From: Rhizopus arrhizus
Lineage: Eukaryota; Mucoromycota; Mucoromycetes; Mucorales; Rhizopodaceae
Reading direction: 5' to 3'
DNA length: 64,000 nucleotides
NCBI GenBank assembly: GCA_024220505.1
Contig: JAKZZE010000018.1
Coordinates: forward strand, 62,001-126,000
The position numbers were made by a program, and so were the translations under genes. Of this stretch, positions 43,148 through 54,775 are shown piece after piece (the first letter of the stretch is position 1; each line of letters begins with the position of its first letter). The notes under the pieces were generated by a model. That model was given only the letters and a program-made list of their open reading frames with translations, ran no database searches and was not told where the DNA came from.

Positions 43148-44299
43148 ATGGACAGTGCTCTTTTATCCCAAATTCAAAAAGGCCGAAAACTAAAGAAGGC
43201 AGTAACAAATGATAGATCTGCTCCTATTATTGCTCGTAAGTTTCTTTTTAGTTTTGTTAATGACGAAATGAAAACTTAATTTTTCAAAAAAAGCATCAAA
43301 AGCAAATGGACCTACTTCAGGTGGTGGTATGGCAAGACCACCTGTTCCAGGCATGACCCAAGCACCACCAAGTATTCCTCATACAGCTTCAGCACCTGCA
43401 CCTGTGTCTAGTGGACCTCAATTAGGTGGACTCTTTGTAAATGGAATGCCTACGCTTCGAAAAACAAGAGGAGCTGCTGTAGACACAGGAAGAAATATGT
43501 CTTGTAAGAAATTTTGCTATCTTTTAATTTTTACTAACATCTCGTAAAAGCGCCATCGTTACCCAGCACACCACCTAGTGCACCACCTAGTGCACCACCA
43601 ATTGCACCACCTAGTGCACCATCCGTTATTAAATCAACCTTTCATCATAACACATTACCAAGAGGCTTTAAGGTGCCTCCTGTACCTGGACGAGCCTTAC
43701 CTAAACCTTCTTCTCCAACACCACCAGCCGCACCTCCTCCACCAGTTGCCTTGGGTGTACCGCCTAAAACCCAAGCCTCACTGGCCCCACAGGGCCGTTC
43801 AAGATCCAACAGTTCACCACAAAGACCTATACCACCACCTCCTCCTCCTCGCATGGCACCTTCACCTCCAGCAAGTCCCAATGTTCCTCGAGCTGGACTG
43901 ACCGTTCCACCCGCCTTACCACCTGGAAGGCCTAGAGCTTCTTCTGCCTCTGCACCCAATGCGCCACCGATGCCACCACCACTACCTGGAGGAACTCAGA
44001 AAAACAATGTGAGACCTACAGGAGGTGCTTCAGCCCCAAGATCACCTCTCCCTCCTCCACCTATGGCTAAGCCTTCTGCAGCGCCCTTCAGTAGACCAAC
44101 CATCAATTTTCCATTAACAGAAGGAGGCAAATATACTTTCAGACCTCTGTCGGAATTACCAAAACCTAGATCATTTACTAAATCAAGGCATGTGTATCCC
44201 AGTGGAGAGTTTAGAGGAAATGGTAAGTGAGAGAAAGAGAAAAGGATGATGACTTACTTTTTGATAGCTTATCCTTTGAACTATGATAAAATCTACTAA
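43148..44299 (+). CDS. VRP1: Verprolin/WIP-type actin regulator
   Basis: Four exons: 43148-43235, 43294-43503, 43551-44222, 44268-44299 (333 aa). A WH2 actin-binding motif opens the protein (SALLSQIQKGRKLKKAV, then TNDRSAPII), and a second WH2-like LGGLFVNGMPTLRKTRG follows. The long middle is Pro-rich with many PPPP runs for SH3 and profilin binding. The end KYTFRPLSELPKPRSF and HVYPSGEF resembles the WASP-binding tail of WIP. I prefer a last intron at 44223-44267 (GTAAGT...GATAG), which gives the end AYPLNYDKIY; without it the frame ends four codons later. It recruits Las17/WASP to actin patches in yeast. Confidence 0.9.
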
Positions 44300-44402
44300 G
44301 TGCCTTTTCAATAAAAAAATATCTCCTGATTTTGTATCAATTTCTGATATTTAAAAAAAAAAGAAAAACGCGCCTGTTTCTTTTTTCTTTCTGTTTTTCA
44401 GT

Positions 44403-45572
44403 ATGCCACCCATTCAATTTGGCAATAAAAAGAAGAAGGAGTTTGGCAAAAACCAGGTTCATCCTGATTACCGTCATCCACTCTACCTTGGAGATTGGCA
44501 AAGGTCCATACCTGGCATAGACAAAGATTTCGCTCGAGATGATATGGACGAGCCACATTTAAAAAGAAAGCATGCCTTGCTACACAAGTACCCCGAAATA
44601 AAGGATTTGTACGGCTCAGACATTCGTACTTTTTATGTAGCCACCTTGATCAATCTTCTTCAACTTGGTCTTGCTTATCACTTTGGCCATCACAGCACGT
44701 TTCTCACCATGATCTTCACGGCTTATTTCTTGGGAGGCACAGCCACCGGCATCGTCGGTGTCATCATACACGAAGCCAGCCATAATCTCATCACGGGCCA
44801 CAAGACCATGGACCGTCTGATGGGTCTTTATACCAATCTTGCTCTTCCAGTGCCAATCTCACAATCCTTTCGTCGATATCATATTGAACATCATACCTGG
44901 CAAGGTGTTGAAGGCAGAGATCCCGATTTGCCTCTTGAGTGGGAAAAGCAATTGATTGACGGAAGCCCCTTCAAGAAGTGTATGTGGATCATGATTTATC
45001 CTGTCATGTATGTTTTCAGAGGCTTGGTGCTTCAACAACAGTGGGGTCACAAACCTAAAAAGTGGGAATGGATCAATGTTGCTGTATCGATAGTGGTGAA
45101 TGCCTTGGTTGTCTATTTTTGTACTTGGCGAGGTTTGCAATATCTCTTTCTGTCGCTTTGGTTTGGCTATTCTTTACATCCTGGTGCAGCACATTTTATT
45201 CAAGAGCATTATACATTTGATGATGGTCAAGAGACTTACTCTTATTATGGAATGCTCAATGTGCCATTTTTGAATATAGGCTATCATAATGAACACCATG
45301 ATTTTCAAATGGTAAATTGATAGAATTTATCTAAAAGAAATAATAATCATTTGGTATAGATTCCTTGGTCAAAGTTACCACAACTAAGGTATCTAGCAAC
45401 TGAATATTATGATTCTTTAGCCTATCATACATCCTGGTTTATGGTTCACTGGAAGTTTATATTTGATGGAACAATGGGACCTCAGTCACGAGTAGTACGT
45501 GATTATCGCACTTTCAAGTCTGGAAGATCACTTTTGAGAAGAATTCATGAATATTACAATCCAAAAAAGTAG
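44403..45572 (+). CDS. DES1: Sphingolipid (dihydroceramide) delta-4 desaturase
   Basis: Two exons, 44403-45311 and 45360-45572, 373 aa. The N-terminal Lipid_DES region holds HPLYLGDWQRSIPGI and LHKYPEIKDLYG. The three His boxes of membrane desaturases are present: HEASHN, RRYHIEHHTW and NIGYHNEHHDF, with IPWSKLPQL after the intron. This set is specific for DEGS1-type enzymes, which introduce the trans-4 double bond of sphingosine in the ER. Several membrane segments separate the boxes. TTTTTCAG one base before the ATG suggests a 5'-UTR intron. It lies two genes from a TLC protein; a functional link is only a guess. Confidence 0.96.
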
Positions 45573-47986
45573 TCATGACAATATCTCTCTCTGAATTAGT
45601 GTGCACATACACATGATAATGAATCATTATGTATATATCTCTTTCAAATCTATAAAACATTTGAAATAAAGCCTTGTTACTAGACAGAAAAAGGTGTGGA
45701 AACATCCCAATGCAAATCTAACCATGTGCTTTAAAATACATTTCATCTTTTGATTAAAAAAATGAACTTCAGTACTTTTTAATCACATCTTAAGTTTTGC
45801 ATTGTATAATGCTCCTGATCTTAAACTTGGAAAGAATAGCTTTTGATTTTTAGTATGAAACTTGTTATTTTTTTTCTTTAATTATAAATTAAGCCATATT
45901 CAATACAATATAGCAGCGGCTTAAAGATTTCAAAGCTACTTGACAGTTTCGTAGTGTAGTAGATAAGCTACACGTCAAAGGCAGCATTGGATAACTTACT
46001 TTCATATCCCTGGCTTGTTTATACATGCCATTGATACAACGTGAAAATTTTATTCAAATAAAAATTGGGAATTGCTTGCCTTGTTATCTTTCTGTTATTC
46101 TTTTTTTCGTTACTACCGATCATAAAATGGGCTATCTCAGTAACTTTGTATCTGAAAAAGAAGATGTACTTGATTGTGTTTCTTTCAATATAAATTAAAA
46201 GGCTATCAACCAGACCACAACTAGACTGCTGGATTCTAGTGCAATTTTAAAGAGGAAAGAAAGAATCAGATAGACGTGGTTGTAGAACTTTTAATGGTAT
46301 GGCAACATCTTTATGGAGAGTAGCAGAAAATGAAAGTATCAAGCAAAAAGACAAAGGATGCTTTTCACCTTTGTCTTTGTCCGCATGATTTTCGCACAAG
46401 TGCAGTTCAGCATATTATAACTCTACCTCAGCAGTTGTTGATAGCTACTTGTATCACAGACCAAGAACAATCTATGATTAAATTTTAAAACAATTGGACG
46501 AATAAAAAAAAGTGTTGCTTTGTCAAAGTATGGTGTCTAATTGTTCTCAGGATTATCAAAGGGCATCACATTATGGAGCAAAGAATATATAAAAAAAAAA
46601 GATTATGAATTCGAAACAGGTATTTTTCAAAACAAAATTGAATTTAGACATTTTACGTTTGGGGACAGACAAACAATTGACACGGTGAAGACAGTTGACT
46701 GATCTGCTTTTACTCTAATCGTGCAACACATCAAGCCTTTGACAACGGGGGGGGGGTTTTTTTCGTTCTAGCCACACTATATACATATTGCGATGTAGCA
46801 CACAGCTACAAGTATAGTGCAAGTGCTGACTTCTATGTCAAAGATGACTAATATATTCTTATTGTCTTAGGCTTTTGCAGTGTTAAAAATGCTGGTCGTC
46901 TTTACTCTAACCATTTAGAAGGTCTCTTCTTACAAGAAAAACACACATTAAGAATGTCAAACAAGACATCCATTATCCTTAAAAGTACCATTAAAGAACT
47001 CTTTTAGTACTTGAAAACAATAAAAAGCTCAATTTTATTGAATTGGCAACTAACATGGGCCAGAGCGAAGTGGAAGAAACTGATGGAATGCGACATGTTG
47101 TGAAAAAAAAAGGGGACATGAAATATAAAATTTAGAATTTCTTTCACTTTATGGAAAATAAGGGGAAAACAAAATCAATTCACTTTAAATATTCATTCCA
47201 TTTCAAGCTATATTTGGTCTTCCAAGTATGTCATGCACTGATGATTTCATATTAGGTTTCTTTGAGTCCTTTAATTATGTTTATGTTGATTTACTAGGGA
47301 CTGCATCTTACCATGTACCATCTTTATCAGGATTTGATAACAAGATGTCTAGACAAGCGTTCTATTGTTGAAATTTTATCTTTCAAATTATTATTATTCC
47401 ACGTCATGTCAATCATGTTGTCTATTATTCATTCAATGATCTTGATTTTATAATCCAAGACATATCGTGTTTTCCAATTCTTATCGTTCATAAATCTGCA
47501 CCTACACATGTGATATCCGTTGTAGAAAGATCAAATAGCCAGTGTGGGCACTTTATAAGTGCATTGCCCCTTTCTTGCCTCCTTTGTAACTGTCTCTTTG
47601 AATTTTTCTTTTGTGCTTCTCTTAACTCATTCTTTTTTGATTTTTTTACAGGTCTTTTAGAATGCTTCAGGCTCGTAGTTTGATTGTAGATTGTAACGCT
47701 GACCAAAGGATATTCTTCAAGATCAACTTCCATTTACATAATAGCAATCTCTTCTCCATCTCTCACAAGATTCTCAAGCTATTCTCATACGCAAAAGCGT
47801 TTATTCCGTTTAAATTAACAATGGAATATAAAGAAGAGGACTATTACTTTGATGAGTTAGCTTTTTATTTTGGCCACTAGCCAATGAAATAGCCAAATGA
47901 TTTGTTTGAAGCCAGATACCTTTTCTAAAGGTGGCAAATGATTTCCGAAAATAGTGCAGTGAAAGCAAACTGGGATTTTTGAGTGC

Positions 47987-47988
<2 letters not shown>
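45573..47988. other. Intergenic, no gene recognised
   Basis: 2.4 kb of AT-rich DNA. A G10 run stands at 46747-46756, unusual for this composition. Short frames at 47488-47733 and 47662-47880 overlap on opposite strands and lack known motifs. I see no LTR or Tc1 ends here. Confidence 0.5.

Positions 47989-48044
<56 letters not shown>
47989..48044 (+). promoter_or_regulatory. Poly(dT)56 tract directly before the EAF gene
   Basis: 56 T residues on the sense strand, ending 16 bp before the start codon. It must lie in the core promoter or 5' leader. Confidence 0.55.
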
Positions 48045-48047
<3 letters not shown>

Positions 48048-48060
48048 TTTTATTCTTTAA

Positions 48061-49302
48061 ATGGATCTCGTTGAAGAAGAACAGTTTGACGTATACCTTC
48101 AACATTTAAAGCAGACTAACACTGGCATTTGTACATTTACTGGTAAATCTTGCACGTTTTGAAACACAAAATTGTTAATCTCTTGAGTTGTGAATAGATG
48201 AATCGGATCAATATTTTGACAAAATAGCTAAAGAGGTTACTATCGAGGAAGCAAACGGCAATTATCAACTAGAAATAGCTCACTTTGATGTAAATTATTT
48301 ATTGTGTGTGGTTTTATTTGTGAGAAAATAGTAGTAATTTAGCTTCTTTATAGAATTCTACTTCAACTTACAACGCACATTTAATAAACTGTGAATCAGC
48401 TAATGAAGATGGAGAATATGAATGTTTCCTGATTTATGATAAAGAAAACGATGTAAAGTATGATGAAAACAAAAAGATGAAGACCCCTTTTTTTTAATAT
48501 AAACACCCTTTTTTAAAGACTTTTGTACTTCAACGTTTAATTGCACAAATTGATATTAATACCAGATCAAGTGGACAGGACGAATTCGATTACGATCTAT
48601 CAAAAGATATGGATGAAATATTAAATAGTCAAAATGAAGATGATGATGATGATGAAGAGGAGGAAGAAGAAGAGGAAGAGGAGGAGGAAGAGGAAGAAGA
48701 AGAAGAAGAAGAAGATGATGATGATGAAGAAGCTGGAGATGTATTTGAAGAAATTTTACCAACCACCAGTCCATATCATATCGCACCCACGCCTAGATAT
48801 AGCCCACTGTCACCTAGATACCAATTGAACTCAGGGTCAATTACCAACAGTAATAATAGATATGCACCCGAATTCAATGTAAGATCACCTACACCATTAG
48901 AAAACTCGGACACATCAGATATTGTTGGCTTTGAGCGAGCACGATCAGAAAGTACGGAATCAGAAAGTGAAAGTAGCGAAGAAGAAGAAGAAGAAGATGA
49001 AGATGATGATGATTTAGATTCTTTGGCCAATGATATATCAATGACATTAACAAATGGCGTTGCATCCGCGCCAGATTCACCTCGACCAGACTATATTATT
49101 GAAAACAACACAAATAATTATCATTCACCTGTCACAACCCAACCACATAACAATAATAATGCGGGGCCAATGTCGTTACGTGCCTTATTTAGTAAATATT
49201 CATTCTTCAATGTTATCATTATGACTAACAACAAAATATTGTATAGATGATGAAGAGGAAGAAGAGGAAGAAGAAAGTCAATCGAATTCTGATAGTGATT
49301 GA
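48061..49302 (+). CDS. eaf1: EAF-type transcription elongation factor (ELL-associated)
   Basis: Five exons: 48061-48142, 48198-48289, 48354-48452, 48519-49191, 49247-49302 (333 aa); all phases fit. The N-terminal 130 residues match the EAF domain layout: DKIAKEVTIEEANGNYQLEI, then YECFLIYDKEN and TFVLQRLIAQIDINTRSS. After it comes an extreme acidic run (48636-48735, about 30 Asp/Glu from GAA/GAG/GAT repeats), a Ser/Pro-rich linker and a second acidic block, ending ESQSNSDSD. EAF proteins bind ELL and stimulate RNA polymerase II elongation. The triplet repeat is likely variable in length between strains. Confidence 0.8.
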
Positions 49303-49558
49303 TATTTTTAGTGTTATAAAATATATTTATTTGTCTGTTTCCCTTTCGGCATGAAATAATGAATATGAATTGAATACGGAGTTTAAAATGAGTTTGCACC
49401 ATTCTCCATTCTCTCTCACTCTCTCACTTTGCCCCCTCCCCTTTTCCCTTCTCCTTTTTTCCCTTTTTGTTTCAATCCTAAAGAAAAATAAAAGGTAAAA
49501 GAGAGGAGAATGAGGATGGTTCACAAGTTGAATTCAAAATTTAAATCTTTTAAAGGAA

Positions 49559-51389
49559 ATGTCAGTTTATAATCACCGCTCTATGGTTCCTGCTTCACAT
49601 TCAACCCGTCTATTGGATCTTTTAGATTCAATCAGAGCTGAATTTGACCAACTTACACAGGAAGCGTTTATATGCAAATCACAACGTGACGAATATGAAA
49701 ATAAAAGTAAGCTTGTCTTTGTCCATGGATCCATCTCACATGTATGACTAGTTGTTCTTCAAATCAAGGAAATGACAAAGTTTCAGCAAAGTTTATTTGA
49801 AATGGAAAAAACACAACACACCCTAAAGAAACAGTAAAGAATCAGTGACAACTTTTTGGAAAATAACGCCTTTTATTAGATATGAAGAAGAGATTGCAAG
49901 ACTGCGTCAGCAACTGGAACTCTACACAAATAAACAACCGCAGACGACCATCAAACAAGAGCAGCCACCGACTATTGGGCCTGCATCTAATCTTTTTGGA
50001 GGTATTATGAATGCGTCTACACAAAAATTGGAAGATTCAGGAGTTTATAAGAAAGCAACTGTAGGACCTTTAGAGTTTGGTACACAAATCACATCACTGG
50101 TGGATACGGATCCTGCTACAGTGCCTGATAGTTTCAAGATTGAGATGCCAGATTGGTATGCACTGTGAGTATCAGCTTGTATGGGTTGTGGATTGTGTGA
50201 ATATTGATTGTATTCTCTAGGTTTAATCCAACGATTAAAAGAGTATTAAGACCAAATTTGATGCATTCGTTTGATCACAATAGTGTTGTATGCTGTGTCA
50301 AGTTTAGTTTGGATGGAAGGTTTTTAGCAGCAGGTTGTAATCGAGTGACTTATATCTATGATGTTTCTTCTGGCAACAAAATATGGTATATACAATCTAA
50401 ACTGGTCTTCATCTCACATCTTTTGCAATTAGCATGCTTCAAGATGAATCAAGTACGCAAGAAGGCGATCTTTACATTCGATCCATTTGCTTTAGTCCAG
50501 ATGGTCGTTTCCTTGCTACAGGCGCAGAGGATAAACAGATCAGAGTAAGATATCGTTCACATGCTTTCCAGAGCTAAAGAATCCAATAGATTTGGGATAT
50601 TGCAGCAAAACGTGTTCGAAATGTACTCTTGGGTCATGAGCAAGACATCTATTCACTTGATTTCAGTCGTGACGGTCGTATTTTGGCCTCAGGATCAGGT
50701 GATACAACCACCAGGATATGGAACATGGCCGAGGGAGGCGTCTGTATGCACGTCCTGGCCAAGACGGACGCCGGTCAAAAGGATCCAGGAGTGACGAGTG
50801 TAGCGATCTCACACGACGGTCGACTGGTAGCGACCGGAAGTTTAGACAGGATGGTACGCGTGTGGAATGCACAGTCGGGTCAATTGATGGAACAACTCGA
50901 GGGACATCGGGATAGTGTATATAGTGTTGCATTCATGCCTGGTGAAGCTGAGTTGGTCAGTGGTAGTCTAGATAAGACGGTCAAGTTGTGGAAGTTGGGG
51001 GCAAATGTAAATAGACCTGCCAATAGTGCTCCCAGAATTCCTTGCAGGATGACCTTTGTCGGGCACAAGGTAAATTGTGGATGGTGTGAGGAAAGAGAGT
51101 TTGATGATATGAATAGGATTTTGTGTTGTCTCTTGCATGTACATATGACGGTAAATTCATTATATCCGGATCAAAAGATAGAAGCATTCACGTTTGGAAT
51201 CCAAATACGGGTCAAGTTCAATTTATGCTACAAGGTCATAAAAATTCAGGTACATAACGCATCATGTCAACCCATCCTTCTTCTCACCATTGGACCCCCC
51301 TAGTTATTTCTGTTGCAGTGACAGCGAATGGAAGACCTTTGTTTGCTTCTGGTTCTGGCGATAATCGTGCTCGTGTTTGGAGCTATTGA
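49559..51389 (+). CDS. TUP1: Tup1 global transcriptional corepressor
   Basis: Eight exons: 49559-49706, 49752-49833, 49880-50164, 50221-50385, 50433-50544, 50590-51069, 51117-51249, 51304-51389 (496 aa). The N-terminal tetramerisation helix ([19 protein letters not shown], then [14 protein letters not shown]) binds Ssn6/Cyc8 in yeast. A linker ends [13 protein letters not shown]. The C-terminal half is a seven-blade WD40 propeller, seen for example in [32 protein letters not shown] and [10 protein letters not shown], closing with DNRARVWSY. The exon 2 acceptor at 49751 is the only one that keeps the coiled coil in frame. Shorter than the yeast protein because the Gln-rich parts are missing. 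Confidence 0.96.
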
Positions 51390-51511
51390 TAACCTATAAT
51401 AAAATAATCCGCATGTAAATGTGTGTAACACATGGATATTTTATGCTTTTTTTAAATAAATAAATCTTAGTCATAAAATTGTGTGTGTGTGTGTATTTTT
51501 TTTTTCCCTTC

Positions 51512-52541
51512 ATGGTGTTGGTAACCAAGATTACGAAATTATTAGGCATCAAGCATCCCATTATACAGGGTGGTATGCAACATGTCGGCACGGCACCACT
51601 TGCTTCTGCTGTTTCTAATGCCGGAGGTCTTGGTATTCTTACTGCCTTGACACAACCTACGCCTGATGATTTAAGAAAGGAAATCATAAAGTGTCGTGCA
51701 ATGACCCATGAACCCTTTGGGGTCAATATGACCTTTCTACCTGCGCTTCGGCTACCTCCTTATGAAGAATATGCTCAAGTGATTATAGAGGAAGGTGTGA
51801 AGGTGGTGGAGACAGCGGGAAATAACCGTAAGACGATGTGTTGCTCACACTACTCTCTTATTAATAAAGTACGTAGCTGGAGAATATATCAAGATGTTTA
51901 AGGATGCCAACATCAAGACGATTCATAAATGTGTTGCGGTTCGACACGCACTGACCGCACAACGGCTGGGTGTGGATGCAGTCTCGATGGACGGATTTGA
52001 ATGTGCAGGACATCCAGGGGAGGATGACATTACAGGGTTGATCTTATTAGCCAAGTCAGCACGTAAGCTCGATATACCTTTTATTGCCTCGGGAGGGATT
52101 GGAGACGGTCGAGGGCTAGTGGCTGCCTTGGCCTTGGGAGCAGAAGGGATCAATATGGGCACACGCTTTCTTTGTACAGTGGAGGCTCCGATTCATGCAT
52201 CCATCAAGCAGCGAATGGTCGAGGCAGATGAAAGGTCGACGAGCATTGTGTATAGACCCTTTAGAAACTCAGCTCGTGTGTTTAAAAACAAGGTGGCGAT
52301 CGAGGTGAATGAGATTGAAAAGAGGCAAGGAGTACGATTTGAAGAGATTGCACCTCTGGTTTCGGGCATCAGGGGTAAAGAAGTCTTTTTGAAAGGTGAT
52401 TCTGATCTGGGGATCTGGACAGCTGGACAGGTGCTTGGGTTGATAGAGGATATTCCTACCTGTCATGACTTGATTTATCGCATGATGAATGAAGCGGAAG
52501 GAATCATCCAGAAAAGGTTGCAAAACATGGTAGTTACGTAA
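51512..52541 (+). CDS. Nitronate monooxygenase (2-nitropropane dioxygenase family)
   Basis: Two exons, 51512-51827 and 51877-52541, 326 aa. TIM-barrel FMN enzyme: LLGIKHPIIQGGMQHVGTA, SNAGGLGILTA, the substrate-loop VSMDGFECAGHPGEDD with the conserved His, and FIASGGIGDGRGLVAALALG for FMN phosphate. Such enzymes oxidise propionate-3-nitronate and other alkyl nitronates, protecting against nitro toxins. A GT-repeat and a T run lie directly before the start. No signal peptide; probably cytosolic or peroxisomal, and no PTS1 is seen at the end (NMVVT). Confidence 0.92.
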
Positions 52542-52649
52542 CCTTTTTTTCCTTTTTGGTCTTTCTTTGCGGGAAAATTAAATTTCCGGGTGATTTTTTG
52601 CCTTTTGTAGTTTTTCTTTTACTTTATTTTTTTTTCAACCTTTTTTACA

Positions 52650-53852
52650 TTGTCACAAATTAAAGAAAGTTTCGGCCCTGGTGGCGTTTTTGCTATACCA
52701 AAGTTAAAGCCTTTGAATGAAGCAAAACATTGTATTGAATGTCAAACAGTGTTTAGCTTATTTCGTCAAAAATATCACTGTCGTAATTGCGGTAAATGTC
52801 TATTGTTGTTTATAAACTTTCTTTTAAACTTTCTCATTTTGTAGGAGGTGTTGTTTGTAGTAATTGCTCCGGTCACAGGCATGCACTAAAGAAATATGGA
52901 TATGACAAGTAAGTCCTTTCTGTTAGGCAGTGTATCTGTGTGTGTGTGTGTGTATTAATTGGGATGAAAATAAGTCCTATAAGGTGCTGCGATACTTGTG
53001 ATAAATTCATAAAAATACAATACATGAGTTCAGAAGGATTATCACAATTACCACTGAAAGAACTAAAGGAGTACATTCAAGCTTATCAACTACCTTCAAA
53101 AAATGCTATTGAGAAAGACGACTTGGTTCGCATCATATTCAATACAAGACCGCTGTCTAATGAGAATGAACTTTCTTATAGAAATCAACGACATAAGCTA
53201 AATTCGAGTCGAAAGAACAATAGCTCCTTCTCGTTTTCAAACATTGTTCAAGATATCTTTACATCCACCACACAGCCTTCACCCAGATCATCGCCTCGAC
53301 AGCGACCCAGAGAACAAAGAGCTGAATCCCCACCAGAACAAAGACGATCTCAATACCGACCCCAGCCGGAACAAAGAAGCCAGACAGCGCCGCGACAGCC
53401 AGAGCAAAGACAGCAAGCATCCGAAAGAAAAGAGCCTATACCACGCCCTGAGCTTACCCTTCATGACCTCATCCAGACCAATACCGATGCATCCTCTCTC
53501 TCTGTCCGTACATTAAAATCAATTCTCAAAGCAAACTTTGTCGAACAATCGCATGTGATTGAGAAATCCGAATTGGTCAAACTTGTCAATCGACTGGCTG
53601 ATCAGCAACGAAAGACGACGAGTCAACCAAGGGATGATGTACTCTGTCGAATTTGTCTGGATGCAGAACAGAATTGCGTTTTTCTCAATTGTGGACATAT
53701 GGCAGCCTGTATGGATTGTGCCAAGACGGTAAGGAGAATTAGGATAAAAAGTATGTTTTATTGATGGTTATGTACAGTTGATAGAAACAAAAAATGAATG
53801 CCCCATCTGTCGTGAACCTATCCTTAAATTGGTTCATGTGTTTCGTTCTTGA
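52650..53852 (+). CDS. FYVE-SAP-RING ubiquitin ligase (rififylin/RNF34-like); start codon unresolved
   Basis: Exons: (52650)-52791, 52845-52908, 52975-53728, 53778-53852, about 344 aa. A FYVE-like zinc finger is encoded across the first three exons (KHCIECQTVFSLF, QKYHCRNCG, VVCSNCSGH, PIRCCDTCDKF). Then come a SAP-like helix pair (LSQLPLKELKEYIQAY), a Pro/Gln/Arg-rich linker, a second one (LSVRTLKSILKANF), and a C3HC4 RING (LCRICLDAEQNCVFLNCGHM, NECPICREPI) ending HVFRS. This order and ending are those of RNF34/RFFL E3 ligases. No ATG opens the first exon: the frame begins at TTG (52650), in a context that would be ATG with one substitution. A hidden upstream exon is possible. Confidence 0.85.
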
Positions 53853-53870
53853 TGTATAGAGAAATAAAAA

Positions 53871-54520
53871 TTAAATTACGACTTTGTCTGCTTTTTTATT
53901 CGCACGGCGTTCACGAAGGGCCTTGTTCTTTGCACGAAGGACGTCTGCTTGCTCAGCCAGTGTCTTTGCACGGACCTTTTCAGCCTTCGCCTTGTGAATG
54001 TGTTCCATCAAGACACGCTTGTTTTTGAAACCGTTACCTTTGGACTTGAGATAAAGTTGATGGTACAAGTGCTTGTCGATCTTGCCAGCTTCTCTGTACT
54101 TGGCCAACAGCCGACGGAGGACACGCATGCGACGCATCCAGATCACCTGGCTGGACATACGGGCATCAGCAGTACCCTTTCTCTTACCATAACCCATGTG
54201 ACGTCCGTTGCGTTTGGCTGCGGCACGTTCAAGCACACGGAAACGAGATTGAGCAATTTGAGGCTTACGGATAATCAAACCATCCTTGACGAGCTTACGA
54301 ATAGTGGCACCTAAAAACACATGAGAAAAAGTGTATTTTATTTATTTTCAAACTTACGAGAGTTGGCATTAGAGATTTCACTGACTTCATTGGGGTCTAA
54401 CCAGATTTTGCGTTGACCACACTTGAGGACAGAGGCAGCTAAACGTTTTTGAACAATCAAATGGACCCTGTTCTGAGTTAGAGTCAAGTCCGGTAAGAGT
54501 CCGGTGAATTAAACTTACAT
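53871..54520 (-). CDS. RPL19: Ribosomal protein eL19 (L19)
   Basis: Three exons: 54520-54519 (two bases, AT), 54467-54358, 54310-53871; 183 aa. The first intron splits the start codon itself (AT|G). The protein begins [20 protein letters not shown], followed by [49 protein letters not shown] and a basic C-terminal helix. Highly conserved large-subunit protein. An intron at or next to the ATG is common in fungal ribosomal protein genes. Its stop is 18 bp from the stop of the convergent RING gene. Confidence 0.97.
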
Positions 54521-54775
54521 TTTTTGTTGATGAGAAAGAATGAAAAAAAAAAAAAGTTGAAGAGAGGGTGAATATAAATCGAAAGAGTGGCCTATAATTC
54601 ATTTGATTGGTTAGAGTCATCGGGATCTAAATACTGTATCCAACGTTATCCATCCATCTAATGATTGGTTGATTTTAAATAGTTCATTTATTCACATTAT
54701 TGCAAGGAAAAAAAAAAAAAGGAAAGCGATGATAGCAAGAAAGAGATTTACAAGAGAGAAGTGGGGGGGGGTATA

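Noticed and set aside
41016..45572. A sphingolipid biosynthesis gene cluster (TLC protein plus desaturase)
   Set aside because: TTS1 and VRP1 lie between them and the TLC protein is not a ceramide synthase; nearness alone is weak.
45940..46010. tRNA-like stretch (GTAGTGTAGTAGATAAGC...)
   Set aside because: No acceptor stem or T arm could be paired.
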